A stretch of 38,261 nt of DNA from Fragilariopsis cylindrus CCMP1102 (lineage: Eukaryota; Bacillariophyta; Bacillariophyceae; Bacillariales; Bacillariaceae). Below the pieces are notes generated by a model that did no database searches, was not told where the DNA came from, and worked only from the letters and a program-made list of their open reading frames with translations. How positions within the stretch are numbered: the stretch's first letter is position 1; every line of letters starts with the position of its first letter. The translations under genes were made by a program, and so were the position numbers. Below are positions 19,536-31,887 of the stretch, piece by piece. The stretch spans positions 1-38,261 of the forward strand of contig FMBT01000610.1 of assembly GCA_900095095.1 (NCBI GenBank), given 5' to 3'.

Positions 19536-21312
19536 GAAACATCCATTCCCATTCCGATGAATGAATGAATGAACTTTTATATCTAAAGAAAAAAAAACAA
19601 GAAAAATGAATTGAATTATCCACCCCATCCCCATCACATCCTATACATTGTTTATTTGTTATATTGTTTGCTTTGTGATTGAATGAAAACTAGGTAGGAT
19701 GGGATGAATGAATTTGAATGGAATATGGAACGATGGGATTGAACGGATAAGATTTGTGGGGCCTCATCTCGTACGAACTGATTTTTTATTACATGCTGCT
19801 GCTTAACTATAATAATACTATACTATACTACCTTTTAATTAACTATATTTATCTACACTGCATGAAAAATATACTATACCAGTAGTAGAAGCAAGCAAGC
19901 ACTTTTCCTTCTTCACAACTACCTCATACTAGTCTACATTAGCTAGTAGACGATCTCCTTATTTAGTTACTATGAATTACTCACACACGAAGCTACTACC
20001 AGTTCTTGTACCTTTTCGACTACCGGTATGCATGCATGTCTTTTCGTAATCTCCCGAGACTATTGTGACTGCAACCGGTGCGTGTCTATGAGATAGAAGT
20101 CTTAGCTAGCTAGCTAGACACGTTAAAAGCTACGTTGCCATAATACAGACGATGACAATAGTTAGTCCCAGTACAATTGTGCTATATCATACTATATAGT
20201 AATAGCAGCAACGGTCGTAAATTAAATAGTAGATGATTATTTCATCAAAGTAGTATTATCTCATACAAGAAGATCACATTATTATTTATCTAGTTTCATA
20301 GATGCAGTAAAGTAGAAGACGCAATTTAATAATACGGCAAACATCTACTTCTTATGCATCGTAATCAATAGTAACGTTACTGTAAGAAAAGTACAAGTGC
20401 TGCTCATTTTCTCCCTCGAAACAAAACACTACCAAGTGCTGTTTGTGGTTCAGAAAAACGGAAAAGAAACGATACTACTTTTATTCAGGATATCTACTGA
20501 GCAATATGATGCAGCAAGGAACGTATTTATCTATTGCAGCAAGCCAGTACACTCCATCAGCTAACACACGTAACAAAAAAATCACAGAGTAGATAGATAA
20601 TAGCGTCGAAAGTTGAAAGAGAAAAACAAACAGCGTTCCCAAATCATTATTTCTATATACAGTTTATCGATAAAAATTTATTTCGTCATTTCGAAAGCGA
20701 CATACAGTGTAAGTCCCTGATGGTGGTGAGATATGCACAACGTAACACAACAAACCTTTCTCACACAAAATAATTTTCGGAGCTATAAAACACCCGAGCG
20801 GGACGGGACAAAGTTACTGTTGCTAAAGATAAATACTTTATCCATAGATGCATCGTTCGTTGTAGCGATCTTTTTGATTACTACACATGTAGCTTCATCA
20901 CGACATCAATACCATAATTTTCTTCATGCGAGGAATGCGGGAGGCTGTAATCAAACCAATACCTCCAGTGCCTCTCTAATCTCATCAACTCAACACAGTA
21001 TCTTTATTGTTGTTTCGCCATGAAAACATAAGGTACCGCCAGAAAGAAGAAGGAGTATATTGATTTGGAGAGGAGTAAAGCTTGTTTCGCTGGTATGCTT
21101 GAGAAGAAGTGTGGACTTACTTAAGGAGAACGGCAATGATTTCCTATTCCGAACAAGAACAATCAATCATCATATCAACACCACAGTAACGTTAATGGTA
21201 TCTTTTTCTCTTTCGAAAAAAGGAAAAAAGCATTGCTAATAAAGAAATTTAGATTTTTTGAATTTGTGAGATTTGAACGAATAAAATCTGGCGCGTGAAG
21301 GAAAGATCTGAA

Positions 21313-21320
21313 TGACGTCA
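21313..21320. promoter_or_regulatory. TGACGTCA (CRE/bZIP-type palindrome)
   Basis: A perfect palindrome about 400 bases upstream of the aminotransferase ATG. The reasoning is as for the copy near 18015; the role is inferred only from sequence and position. Confidence 0.4.
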
Positions 21321-21560
21321 GCACCATTGAGAAACTAGACATTTTTGATTTTGTTATTGAAGAAGATTATTTTCTCTATGATTCAACTGGGACTCGACTC
21401 AATTGACACGACTAGAATCGACTCAATCGACCAAAACAAATAAATGCCTGGAACAAACTCAAAACAAGAGAGAAGGAAGAACAAAAAAACGATACATTTT
21501 GCTTACACGTTGATCGTAAAAGCTTCGTCTCACATCATTCATTTCATCACAAGTCGAGTC

Positions 21561-21590
21561 AACTAAACTAAACTAAACTAAACTAAACTA
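21561..21590. repeat. (AACTA)6 tandem repeat
   Basis: Six perfect pentamers directly after AAGTCGAGTC, about 125 bases before the aminotransferase start and probably in its promoter or leader. Confidence 0.95.
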
Positions 21591-21713
21591 AGCGAAGCAG
21601 GAAGAAAAGGAAATTATCAACCACCATCTCTATCAATTCGACGAAACGAAACGAAGCATACGCTATCTCTCTAAGATTTATATAGGATCCCATTCTCTAT
21701 TCAATTTACTATT

Positions 21714-23501
21714 ATGTCGTCATCGTCCAACAACAACAACAACAACAACAGTAGCAATAATGGTGTTACTACTACAAGTACAAGTACTACTACAAGTACT
21801 ACTACTATTATTACTAGTCCTAACGTAGGAAGTTTACGATCAAATACTGTACGTTCTTTTAAGGTAATGGATGTATTACGGAAAGCGAATGAATTGCAAC
21901 AGAAATTAGATTCGGATTACGATGCTGCTGCTGCTACTGCAGAATTGAAAACGAAAACGAAAACAGAAGAAGGCATTTTATTAGAAGAAGAAGAGATAAT
22001 AATTGAACAACATGAACGTGAACGTGAACCACGTATACAAGTATTACATTTAGAAGTTGGACAACCAGAAACAGGTGCACCCAAACAAGTAGCAGATGCG
22101 GCAATTCAAGCATTAACAACATCATCGACTTCTTTGACTCCATCATCATCATCCTCCAACAAGACGAATGTGATGGGATATACCGATGCATTTGGATTAG
22201 TAGAATTACGTCAACGTATACGTCAACATTATATTGATAAGTATTACAGCAATAATAATATGAATAGGACTAATAATAGTAATATGATACCACCAGATGT
22301 TTCACAAATTGTGATTACGACTGGTAGTTCTGGTGCATTCTTATTAGCATTTACTGCCTGTTTTGATGTAGATGATGTGGTGGCAATTGCCTCCTCCGGA
22401 TATCCCTGTTATCGTAATATATTACAAGCATTAGGTTGTAACATTGCCACATGTTCTATTAATCAAGACTATAAATTAACAGCCATTGAATTACAAATTG
22501 AAATTAATAAGAGGAAACAAGAAAAATTACCAAAAATAAAAGGATTAATTCTATCATCACCCAGTAATCCAACAGGATCGATGTTAACACCTACTGAAAT
22601 TCATGATTTATGTGTCTTGTGTAACAAAGAAAACATTATTTTTATTTCCGATGAAATTTATCATGGTATCTCATTTGGTGATGTGAAGGAAGCCACTGCC
22701 TTGCAATATGCTGGTTGTCGAACTACGACTACTACTACTGTATCAGCCTCAGCATCAGCATCAGCATCAGCATCAGCAGGAACCGACTCCAACAATTCAA
22801 TGAACAATAATAATACAAATTCAAATATTATTATCATAAATAGTTTTTCAAAATATTATTCAATGCCTGGATGGAGATTAGGTTGGATGGTTGTACCTAC
22901 ACAATATGTACAATCCATCAATAAATTACAACAAAATATGTTTATTAATGCACCCACAATCAGTCAAACTGCTGCAGTACAATGCTTTAATAATCCACAC
23001 ACCACAGAAGAATTAGAAAAACATGTCACAAAATATACCATAAATCGTGGATTCATATTAGACATATTTAGTTCTGGAAAATTAAGAGGTTTATCACTGG
23101 AAAAGAATGTTGCACCTGCCGATGGTGGATTTTACATTTATATTGATTTAGGGGATGATAATATTTGTGTTTATAACAACAGCAGCAGCAACAGCAACAG
23201 CAACAGCAATAGCAATAGCAACACTGAAGATGAAAACAATGAAAATATTGATTTAGGATCTGTTACCATGTGTGAAAAATTCTTAGACGAATATTATGTG
23301 GCATTTACACCTGGTATTGATTTTGAAGATCCAAACGATCTCACAAATTTAGGGAATAGACGATTTCGAATATCCTATGCCGGCTCTACTGAAAATATTA
23401 AAAAGGCAATGAATAAATTTATTCTATTTTGGAATACTATATGGATTATTGATATCGCTACTGCCAAACAAACAAAAAAGAGAAGGGAAACCACAAAATG
23501 A
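21714..23501 (+). CDS. PLP-dependent class I/II aminotransferase
   Basis: 595 residues, fold-type I aminotransferase, moving an amino group between an amino acid and a 2-oxo acid. The catalytic set is present: VGQPETGAP near 115, GSSGAF (205-209), SPSNPTG with N285, SDEIYHG with D313, the Schiff-base K380 in SFSKYYSMPGWRLGW, R388, and a C-terminal FRISYAG with R552 that should hold the substrate carboxylate. The first 100 residues are Ser/Asn/Thr/Glu-rich and show no obvious targeting peptide. Two low-complexity insertions interrupt the core: SASASASASA between the D313 and K380 strands (about 343-356), and a Ser-Asn run before the last conserved block. Both come from imperfect trinucleotide repeats and sit where loops are expected. 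The amino-acid substrate cannot be told from sequence; the SFSKYYSMPGWRLGW form resembles bacterial aspartate/aromatic-type enzymes. Single exon. Confidence 0.9.
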   Translation: MSSSSNNNNNNNSSNNGVTTTSTSTTTSTTTIITSPNVGSLRSNTVRSFKVMDVLRKANELQQKLDSDYDAAAATAELKTKTKTEEGILLEEEEIIIEQHEREREPRIQVLHLEVGQPETGAPKQVADAAIQALTTSSTSLTPSSSSSNKTNVMGYTDAFGLVELRQRIRQHYIDKYYSNNNMNRTNNSNMIPPDVSQIVITTGSSGAFLLAFTACFDVDDVVAIASSGYPCYRNILQALGCNIATCSINQDYKLTAIELQIEINKRKQEKLPKIKGLILSSPSNPTGSMLTPTEIHDLCVLCNKENIIFISDEIYHGISFGDVKEATALQYAGCRTTTTTTVSASASASASASAGTDSNNSMNNNNTNSNIIIINSFSKYYSMPGWRLGWMVVPTQYVQSINKLQQNMFINAPTISQTAAVQCFNNPHTTEELEKHVTKYTINRGFILDIFSSGKLRGLSLEKNVAPADGGFYIYIDLGDDNICVYNNSSSNSNSNSNSNSNTEDENNENIDLGSVTMCEKFLDEYYVAFTPGIDFEDPNDLTNLGNRRFRISYAGSTENIKKAMNKFILFWNTIWIIDIATAKQTKKRRETTK

Positions 23502-24120
23502 AGTAAAAGTTTGGCTAAAGAAATAAATAAAGAGTTAATGATAGCTATTATTTGAATACGAAGTCATATGTATATATATCTATACATCCATACCATAGCA
23601 TTACATTTTTCTTGGAAAGTCTTTCCTCCTCATCAAATCAAAAGTGAATCCTCAGTGTCTGAATCTAGCTAGTAATACCGAAGACTTCAACTATGTAAAC
23701 AGTTATTGCTTTTTGAGCTGAATCACACCAGTAGAAAGGGCTGTCTATCCCTCCGGTGATAACAGTTGATACGTACTTGTACTGCAGTTGTTCTACCTGC
23801 TGCTCATTATTATTATTGTTATTGTTATTGCCGTCCATCATCGTGGTATTTTTCAGTAACGCATTGTCTTACTAACTGCTATACTCAAACTCACTCTCTC
23901 ACAAGACTACTAGTTATTCCATGTCCTGATGTTCGTGAATGCGGCTTTGTTTGGTGTGGTCGTGTGATGTCATAGATTTTGTTTTAATTTTAAGTTGATT
24001 TACGATTGGTTACAGGACCCCATCCCGATGTTGAAGAAAAACTAAAGTATGTCACAACCCGAGCTAAGTTAGTCCCGATACCGACGGATAAACAATGCTA
24101 GAGCCTTAGGCATAATAATA
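23502..24120. other. Intergenic, between convergent genes
   Basis: About 620 bases that should contain the 3' ends of the aminotransferase and the karyopherin gene. There is a short (TTATTG)n-like run at 23807-23830. No gene is supported. Confidence 0.55.
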
Positions 24121-27100
24121 TTATGTGCTACTGTACTTTACGTTAAAAGTGTGGACTGCATCACTATTTGCAATCTCTCGGACATTTTCGAATCGATGAA
24201 GTTGCCAAACATCTGTCATTATGTTTACCATCTCATCAAGTGTTTTATTGGATCTCAAACATTGGAGACAAAAATCGTAGATGACCCTCCATGCTCTATC
24301 ACCGAGTAAGAAATGTTCTCGACTCAATCCCCGTAAGACAAGTGTTTTTAATTCCACCGTTGAAAGTGCCGATGCTGATAGCGCATGTAAAATCAGCCGA
24401 CATGCGCCCGGTACGACGGCAGGTTGGAACATACCGCACATGCCCCGCAGCAGAGTACACAGCAAATTCGTTTTGCATCTCAAATTGTATTCATCGGTCA
24501 AATTCCTGACATTTCTTTTAATTGTATCAGTAGATTGAGTTTGTGAAACGATCGATTCTAAGAATTTTATAGCTTGGATGGATATCTCCACTTGTGATCG
24601 TAGAATGGATGACACCGCACCGTCCATTGCTTCGCGTAACATTGACAAGTCGGGAGTGTTACCGTCGCGGCTGCCACTGTAATCGCCACCTTCGTCATGT
24701 CCCGCAAGGATATGCAATAAAAATACGGGACATCGTTCAACGCATGTGTTAAGAAAGGAGAACAGCGGAGCAAGCCCAGTGCTGCATACTTTAATCTCTA
24801 AATCACTGTTTCTATTATCCACCTTGGTTTTAGTCTCGGATGCCGATTGACCATTTCCTTGTTTTTGTACCGACGTCCAAACATTCCCTAGCAGATTCTG
24901 ATTTTTCATTGCAGCGATTGTCACACGCGAAAGTGAATCCAAACACCTATGTATCTCCTTATCCTTTTCTAAACAGGAGGATTTTTCCTGCCCGACGTTG
25001 TCGCCATCCTCTCTTATTAGTGCAACCTTTTCAATTGCTTTTCCATGAGTCTGAACGGACTGTTCAATGAAGGTTAGAACAGGCGAAAAGAATCGATTGT
25101 TTCGTTGTGCATTCTCGCTTTCTATTACCTTCTTTGCTAGGGCACAAATCTCCTGTAGAAAGGACAATGAAACATTGGTATTGCATTTCGAAGGCATACA
25201 TTCGACAAAAAACATTCCCAAAGAATCCAAAATTAACTTCAGTGCAAATGATATAATGACATTCACGAAGGAAGGAGAGGAAGAAAAAGAGAATTTTGTG
25301 TTAGGTTTGGCGGTACTCTACTATCTTTAAATGATATATGCATTGATCTTCATTTTTTGCTTACGTCGTGAAAGCTAAATTTTGATGCCGCAATAGATAT
25401 TGTTGGCCAAGCGCGTCTTAAAACCGTCATTGACGGCTCTACGATGTTGGGTCGACCGCTTCTTCCAACCCCCGATAATGTCATTGCTGAAACGGCGTCT
25501 GTAAAAGCTCTAGCCGTTGTCGCAAGAATGATTATTTCGTGTGCAGCCCTATCAAGGGTAGCTGATAAGGTAGCTGATAAGGTAGCTGAACAATCTACAG
25601 CACGTATCACCATTGCTTCTAAACATGCTATGGATGCGAGAGCCAATGCCATCAGTGATGTCTGTTGCTGATCATTTGGTAAGGATGCAAGAACATAACA
25701 GATCCCAATGCACGTATCTTTTCGATCTTGAATCGTCAATAGCTTTCCACTTCGATTACACGCGACAAATATAGCCTCCCATCCCGCTATTACAGAACAA
25801 AAAATCGGATAAGTCGACGAGGAAGATATCAACGATGAATAGTACAATAGGAATGTGGATTTGAGTGTGATCATGGTAATGGTGGTGCGTTTACGTACCT
25901 CCTAATGCAGAAATAGCCTTGTTCGACAAAAAATGTTCCGGATTTTGAGAAAGTAAACATCGAAGAGTTTTGGCAGCTTGAGAGTAGCATGTAACATCAG
26001 AATCTCGATGGATGGTCCTCGAGAGTGCTGTATCTGGAAAGCTTGTAGAGCATTGACGTAAGATAAACAAGGGTAAGTCGGCAGCAATATCCAATGTACC
26101 AGGATGTTGGTCAGAACCGAACCACTTAGCGTACTGGTAGAACAGAGTGGGGGAAGAAAATTCAAGACAAATCGTATGGTACGATCGAAAATAGGGTAAG
26201 ATCATTTTACAGTATTGTCTTTTACGATTTCGATTGATATGGACGGTCACGCGGCGACACTTGAAAAATAATATAATGTATTCTTGCATTGTTGTAATAT
26301 TCACCTTTCGTACAAACCGACAAGCTTGTGCCATTGTCAAAGGATTGTTCAAGCTATAAGGTTTTTTTGCAAGTGCTACCGTACATCGTAACAGATAATT
26401 CGAAACATTAGCGTCTTTCACAATGTTAGCAGAGCTCGCCGTCGTCTTCATTGTAGGTGTAGTCGTATTAGTAATATCATAACTGCCGGTAATAATCACA
26501 CTTGGTAATACTTGTTCGGAAACAGCCACCAAACAGAATAATGCAGCCTCTAAATGGAATGAAGTTTGTTCGCCGTCGGTACCAGCAGCATCACTAACAC
26601 AAAATTCTTCTATTGCAGCTGTACATGATGCTAAATAATATTCAGAATGGATCCCGTAACATGCATTCAATGCATCCTTCAACACCGTCTCACGGAACTG
26701 ATACAAAAATTCTTCAAATTCAACGAAGCATATATCTGATGCCATTAATAATGATGATGGCCGTACTTGTACTACTGCATTATTGCTATCCTCATTATAA
26801 CTAGGAGGATGATGAGGAATAATTGCACGTCGTTGTAATGTTGGTAACCATTGTGTTGCTAAACCAACCTCAGTTCGTAGTATGGGCGTTACAACAGGCA
26901 AAACAATCCCACAAATTGCAACCGATGGATGAGATGCACATTTCGATAAGAGTTCTAATAGGCCTGATTCAGGTATCCGGTATTTGTTGTTAATAATATC
27001 ATTACCGTCATCTGCGCCGTTTGCAGTAGCAATAGGTGTCGTCTTTTCCAACACCTGTTCTTGTTCTTGCTGGGTGCTAACCTTGGCGTATCCAAAGCAA

Positions 27101-28290
27101 ACAGCTGCTGCGATCCGAGCAAGCGAATGACCCAATGCGTGTGCCCGATCATTGAAACATGTTTCTGCTGAAGATTGTTGTTTTTGATGATTGCTTCCAT
27201 CTTTACCACTTATTGCTGTGGTAAATGATGGAAAACGACATTTTTGTTTTTCAACATTCATTGATAAATCATATAATATATCACACAATTCTTTTGTTTC
27301 AATTGTGTGTAATTGTTCCTGTGATACATTCGACCGAAATGAAACTTCATCAGGAACTTGCATTAGGTACCTTGTTTGTGTCATCCTTGCATCACTGATC
27401 AATGATACTGATACCTCTTGTTGGCGTTGGCGTGGAGGAACTACAATATGCCGTTCTACCACGTTCTCTATAAGATCAGCTAGAGCATTCATAACTCTTG
27501 GTGAATCTGTTTGTAAGGCTTCTCCTAGAAGTTCTGTTAGATTGACCTTTTCCGAAGAAGCCAGGGGGGGGGGGAGAGAGAGAGAGAGGGGGGGGAAAAG
27601 GAAAACGTTGGTGAGTTAGTTGCTTCTTCTTCTTCTCAAACAAAATCTTCATCTGGCGTTTCTTTCTGCAACCAACTTAACTTATAACTTACCCGAACCT
27701 TACTCCCTATATGTTTCACTTGTGCTAAACTAAGATCAGTTGTTTTACACCATGCAGAAATTGCATTTATACCCATTGCAATGATTCTATCATTGATACC
27801 ATCATTATTGCTACTGTCATTGTTGTTATCGTTGTTGTTATTTTCATCATCGCAATCGTCATTATCATTTTGCTGCTGTTGTTGATGTCGTAGTTTTTGT
27901 TGTTTTAATGATATAAAACTATCATACAATACAGGCCCCAGTAATACATTTGCCATTATTGGTAATGATAATCTTTGTAATACATCAACCGTTCCAAACG
28001 GTGATGCATGTACAACACTAGTAGTAGTAGTATTTTCCGATTCCGATGCAATATGATATAATACACATGCTAATGAATAGGGTGGTAATCGATGATGTAA
28101 TGATGATGATTTTCGTTTTGTTCTTTTTCTCATTGAAGAAGTGGTTGATTGTGATTGTGAAGGCGACGACGAAGATGATCGTTTTCTTTTACTATTGCTG
28201 CTATCGTAGTTGCTTTCATCGTCATCCTCGTTATTGTCACCACCATAATTACTATTATTTCGATTATCGTCATCATCGTGAACATCGTTT

Positions 28291-28338
<48 letters not shown>

Positions 28339-29564
28339 TCATAGGCAGTAGCAGCACCACCATTAGTAGCAGTAAAATCAGAATCAATAGTTGCACCTGG
28401 TATAATCCAATCATTTAAAAATCTTTGTAATCTTTGTGGTCCATTCGATACTGCATTAACAGCTAGAAATTTGCATAATGTTTCAATAACTAATGGATCC
28501 TCAAATGATGTTGTATTTGTTGATACACTGGCGGTAGCAGCAGCAGTACTACTACTTGTATTAGTGTGATGGTTACTACTACTATTATAATGGAATGAAT
28601 ATGCAGCTATCCGTCCTGTAACAATTTCACGTATTTCTGCATTAGAATGTATCAATTGTGGCAATATGACACGGATGATATTATTATTTTCGTTGGTTGT
28701 TTCATTCTGGTCTTTGATAATATCGTCATCGTCCTTACTACTATCCTCATCGTCGTCATTTTTCTTCATCTTCTTATTAACAGGACTAGTAGTAGTAGCA
28801 GTACTATTATAACAATAATTTTCAATACATGTTGATACCATTCGTTTATCAATATCATCTGATCGTCTTGCAACTTTTACAGCAAATTCTGCTAACAATC
28901 TTGTTTCCGATAGTAAAAGATGAGGAAGAAGACTATTACTATTAGTAGTGTGTTGATTATTTTGACTCTGGTTTCGATTTCGATATTGTTGTTTTTGTTC
29001 TTCTTGTTCATAACTACGTTCTATTTCATTCATCGCTTGATGTAGAAAATTCCAGCAACCGAAAACTTTAAAAGCCGTATTAGTACTACTGCATGTACTT
29101 CTACTTCCAACACCAACACCACCGGTAGAGAAGGAGCCACCACCACCACCACCACCTGAAGCAGTAGCAGTAGCAGCCGTATCCAATACGTAAACACTTC
29201 CAGTTTGATAAAGGAATGATCGTGCAGCTGCAGCCGCAGAAGCTTCAGCCTCAGCTGCCGCGGTTGATGATGCTACTGCGTTGCTGTTGTTGGGATCATC
29301 ATCATCATCATTATCATCATCATCACTGCCATCATCGTCGACGCCATCGTCATCGTCGCCACAATCATCGTAACCTACTCTTCTTCTTCTACTACTTTTG
29401 CCACTTCTTGATATCGTTGACGTTGACGTTGACGCTGCCAATTGCTTCTTATTTAAGGCGCGAGTCAAAACATCAATAGCAACAGCCGTTGTGATTCTAC
29501 TACTACTACTTGAGCCTCCTCCTATTGTAGCTATTGCTTGCCGATCTCTATCTGCGTCCTCCAT
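24121..29564 (-). CDS. Transportin-3/importin-13-like karyopherin-beta
   Basis: A HEAT-repeat nuclear transport receptor; relatives carry SR splicing factors and other cargo through nuclear pores under Ran control. Exons on the minus strand are 29564..27642, 27546..25899, 25786..25365 and 25236..24121, which keep one frame for about 1702 codons. The last acceptor could instead give an exon start at 25317. Family marks include QWLPTLQRRAIIPHHPPSY, FEEFLYQFRETVLKDALNAC, FHLEAALFCLVAVSEQVL, and near the end CVERCPVFLLHILAG, QVEISIQAIKFLESIV and NLLCTLLRGMCGMFQPAVVP, all typical of the transportin-SR/importin-13 group. The usual length is about 920-1000 residues. The excess is disordered sequence in exon 1: Asp, Ser, Ala, Gly, Asn and Gln runs, including about 16 consecutive Asp near 28290-28340. 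The start at ATG 29564 is the first in frame. Intron 1 has a poly-C/CT tract. Confidence 0.85.
25237..25364 (-). other. Intron 3 of the karyopherin gene (3' end uncertain)
   Basis: GTAAGC donor after SFHD. The acceptor CACTGAAG gives 128 bases and follows a long TTC/CCT-rich pyrimidine tract. The alternative acceptor GATAGTAG gives only 47 bases and would add 27 codons. Both keep the frame; I prefer the longer intron because of the pyrimidine tract and the size of the other introns. Confidence 0.55.
25787..25898 (-). other. Intron 2 of the karyopherin gene
   Basis: 112 bases, GTACGT donor after SALGG, TGTAATAG acceptor before GWEAIFVACN. It joins two frames smoothly. Confidence 0.75.
27547..27641 (-). 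other. Intron 1 of the karyopherin gene, with C/CT tract
   Basis: 95 bases. The donor is GTTTGA after PDED-F and the acceptor is GAAAAG before VNLTELLGEAL. On the gene strand it contains C8, (TC)n and C10-11 in succession, a structure much like the last SulP intron. Confidence 0.65.
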
Positions 29565-30600
29565 TTTGCTCTTTGACTTCGACTTGTCTATTTATTATTT
29601 GATAATTGCCTACTACTACTTACTTAGCTTTACTACTAGAGTAAGTGAGTAGCATCCGTTGCTCCTTCGTTTCTTCTGCTTACGGTACTTTCTACGTATC
29701 TCCTAAAAAATCTCCTCGAGTGTCGACGAACAACCACGTACTGTACAAAAAAGATAATTACTAGCAATTGCATCTATCAATCAATGCGAATCAATCTTTG
29801 AACAACTAAAGTACAATGTACAAGTAACTTAGCAGCTGCCTACGTCGTTCAATTGTAGCTGGTATCTTAGTGCAATGCCGATGGTACAACAGTATTTGCG
29901 ATTGATGGATGGATGGATGCTGCTGCTGCTGCTGCTGTTTCTGATGACAACACGATCTCTCGGCGTCTGGTCTGGCGCCTGGTTGGTGATCGATTTGATT
30001 TGATTTGTGCGTCGTCGTCGTTTGTTTATTCTGAACGAGTGAACGGCAAATCACACAAATTCGAAAATGATATCAAAAAACATCACATCATGACATCAAA
30101 GAATCCTAGGAATTCGGGAACTTACTACACCTTATGAAAAGATGGAGCGTGACTAAAAATAATGTGACTGATGTGTGTTGTACTGACGTCACAGGCCTCG
30201 AGATGATTTTAATAATCGGTCGATAGTACTAGTATGCTGGCAGATGATGGATTCATTCTAGTCTGCCATCTAGCCAAAAATTGAGCAAAATATATATTCT
30301 ACCCCCCACCTACCCCCTATAGACACCAAACTAGTATATAATAGCCTAAAATGAGAGAACTGATACTAGCTATACAGCCAAACGCTTGTGTGATTTAGGA
30401 ACAAATCAATTAATTCCTACTTCCTTCAACTAATTTGCAATATTGAGACCATATTTTGTGAAGAGTGGATAATTGAATTAGGAATGAGAGAGATTATGCC
30501 AGCTCTCCATGGCATATAGATAGTGTATCTGACTAAATTTTAGGACCATAGTGCTGATTGAGATGGCATATTCTATCAATCAATCAGTCAATCAACTCTG
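29565..30600. other. Upstream region of the karyopherin gene and gap
   Basis: This contains a CTG run (about 29919-29940), a TGACGTCA motif, and AT-rich DNA with short CAAT repeats near 30574-30593. No gene is supported. Confidence 0.5.
30184..30191. promoter_or_regulatory. TGACGTCA (CRE/bZIP-type palindrome)
   Basis: A perfect palindrome about 620 bases upstream of the karyopherin ATG on the minus strand. It is the third such intergenic site in the window. Confidence 0.35.
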
Positions 30601-30616
30601 AACAAAGTACTATAGG

Positions 30617-30800
30617 CACGTTCCAGCCCAACCCCGGTTTTTTTGGGACGCTTGGGACTTAATTTTTTTGATTCAAAAAATATGCGCAATACCTCGCGAC
30701 AGGAAACTTCTTTTAAATTATTAAGAATTGAAATGGAAAATTCTTTATCAACACATGACAATGGGAATGTATTGAATCGAACCTCCATGGATATCGATCT
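30617..30800. mobile_element. Decayed copy related to the 8 kb foldback element
   Basis: CACGTTCCAGCCCAAC resembles the right end of the element near 9163 (GATGTTCCAGCCAAG). About 100 bases on, TTAAGAATTGAAATGGAAAA, followed by CAATGGGAATGTATTGAAT and CTCCATGGAT, matches the tandem unit at 8490-8560. The inner palindrome arrays are absent. It could be a solo arm. Confidence 0.5.
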
Positions 30801-31365
30801 GGAGAGAGTATATAAACTCAGAAGTAGGTATACAGAAACACTAGTTTTGTGTCCTGTATACCTACATTGACCCCATCTCCATGCATGTGTACCACTAGTC
30901 AAAATTTAAGAGGAAGAAGAAGAAGAAGACTTAGTAAATAACTATTGGACAAATGCCAACACAATTCAAGTTCTTGTTTATATGTGATTCCTCATTCATA
31001 ATATCATCGCCACCACGACAACTGCTCTTGGTTGAAGATTCATTTAAGGATGAGATTGCTTATTTGAAACACTAAAACTATAATAAAATGTTGGGTTGTA
31101 TTGTCCACTACATGTTACAAGACCCTGACCCAAAATACCACATACTATATAAGCATGTATTCATTTTATCCCAGTGGTTTTTGTTGTACATTAAACTACA
31201 GTATTATACCAGTCTACCCTTCTTCTCATCTCATACTTACTTGCTGTTCCATTTTGGTGTGAAAAATATGTCTATTTGGCATAACTAGAGCATCAGCTAC
31301 TTCATCACAGTAGGTTTATAATATCAAAGTCTGTCTATGGAACTCCATAAGGGCGATGATGATGT
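30801..31365. other. AT-rich intergenic DNA
   Basis: No gene, RNA or clear repeat. A short 66-codon frame at 31088 has no domain and is in repeat-rich surroundings. Confidence 0.4.
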
Positions 31366-31784
31366 TAACAGGATTCCGGTTATAATAAGGTATTTGGTGG
31401 TTTTTAATGCGTGCGAAAAACACGCAATGTTGAAATACAATAGTCACACCCCTGCTATCCAAGGTACTTGTTGATTGCTGTGGCTATGTAATGCTTAAAG
31501 AGACTGTATATGTTGTTTGTTAACTTGTTATTTACATTTCCCTATTGCATAGATAAATTAATAAATAATGAGAGACATGATGACATGACAATAGAGGTAC
31601 GATGTTTTACATTTACACAATGCATTTAGTCAATTTCACATCTTTAATTGTTATGAGGAAGCACAGATGTCACAATGTTTGTGATACGTGACTACCTCAA
31701 AAACCTCGCTGGACTTGTAATAAATTGAATACCTAACAGGGGAAAGAATATGAAGAATGGGACACAATGAATTAAGCTTCAACA

Positions 31785-31885
31785 GGACCATCTTCAATCC
31801 ATACGTGGATAGAAAAGAGGTTGGGGGATGCAATTTTAAAAATTTTTGTACAAATTTTTATCCACATATGAAAGGAAGATGGTCC
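31785..31885. mobile_element. MITE-like hairpin, about 100 bases
   Basis: GGACCATCTTC, then CGTGGATA, on the left face TATCCACA, then GAAGATGGTCC, on the right, around an AT-rich centre (AAAAATTTTTGTACAAATTTTTA). The outer arms pair perfectly over 10-11 bases. There is no coding content. Confidence 0.65.
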
Positions 31886-31887
31886 AG

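Larger units (their letters stand above)
19536..21713. other. 2.2 kb intergenic region
   Basis: No gene is supported. It starts with a (GAAT)n run after the stop and has TAGCTAGCTAGCTAG near 20103 and a TGACGTCA motif. There are GACTCGACTCAA and CGACTCAATCGAC words at 21392-21433, faintly like the GAGTCGAG arrays, then (AACTA)6 just before the next gene. An ATG-started 96-codon frame at 20733 shows no domain and is doubtful. Confidence 0.5.

Noticed and set aside
20733..21023. 96-codon plus-strand frame with a hydrophobic stretch
   Set aside because: The hydrophobic part is short, there is no clear signal peptide or homologue, and the frame lies in AT-rich intergenic DNA.
28046..28351. Arg/His-rich plus-strand frame opposite the karyopherin
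   Set aside because: Produced by the CGT/CGA reading of the poly-Asp triplet run; no coding pattern of its own.
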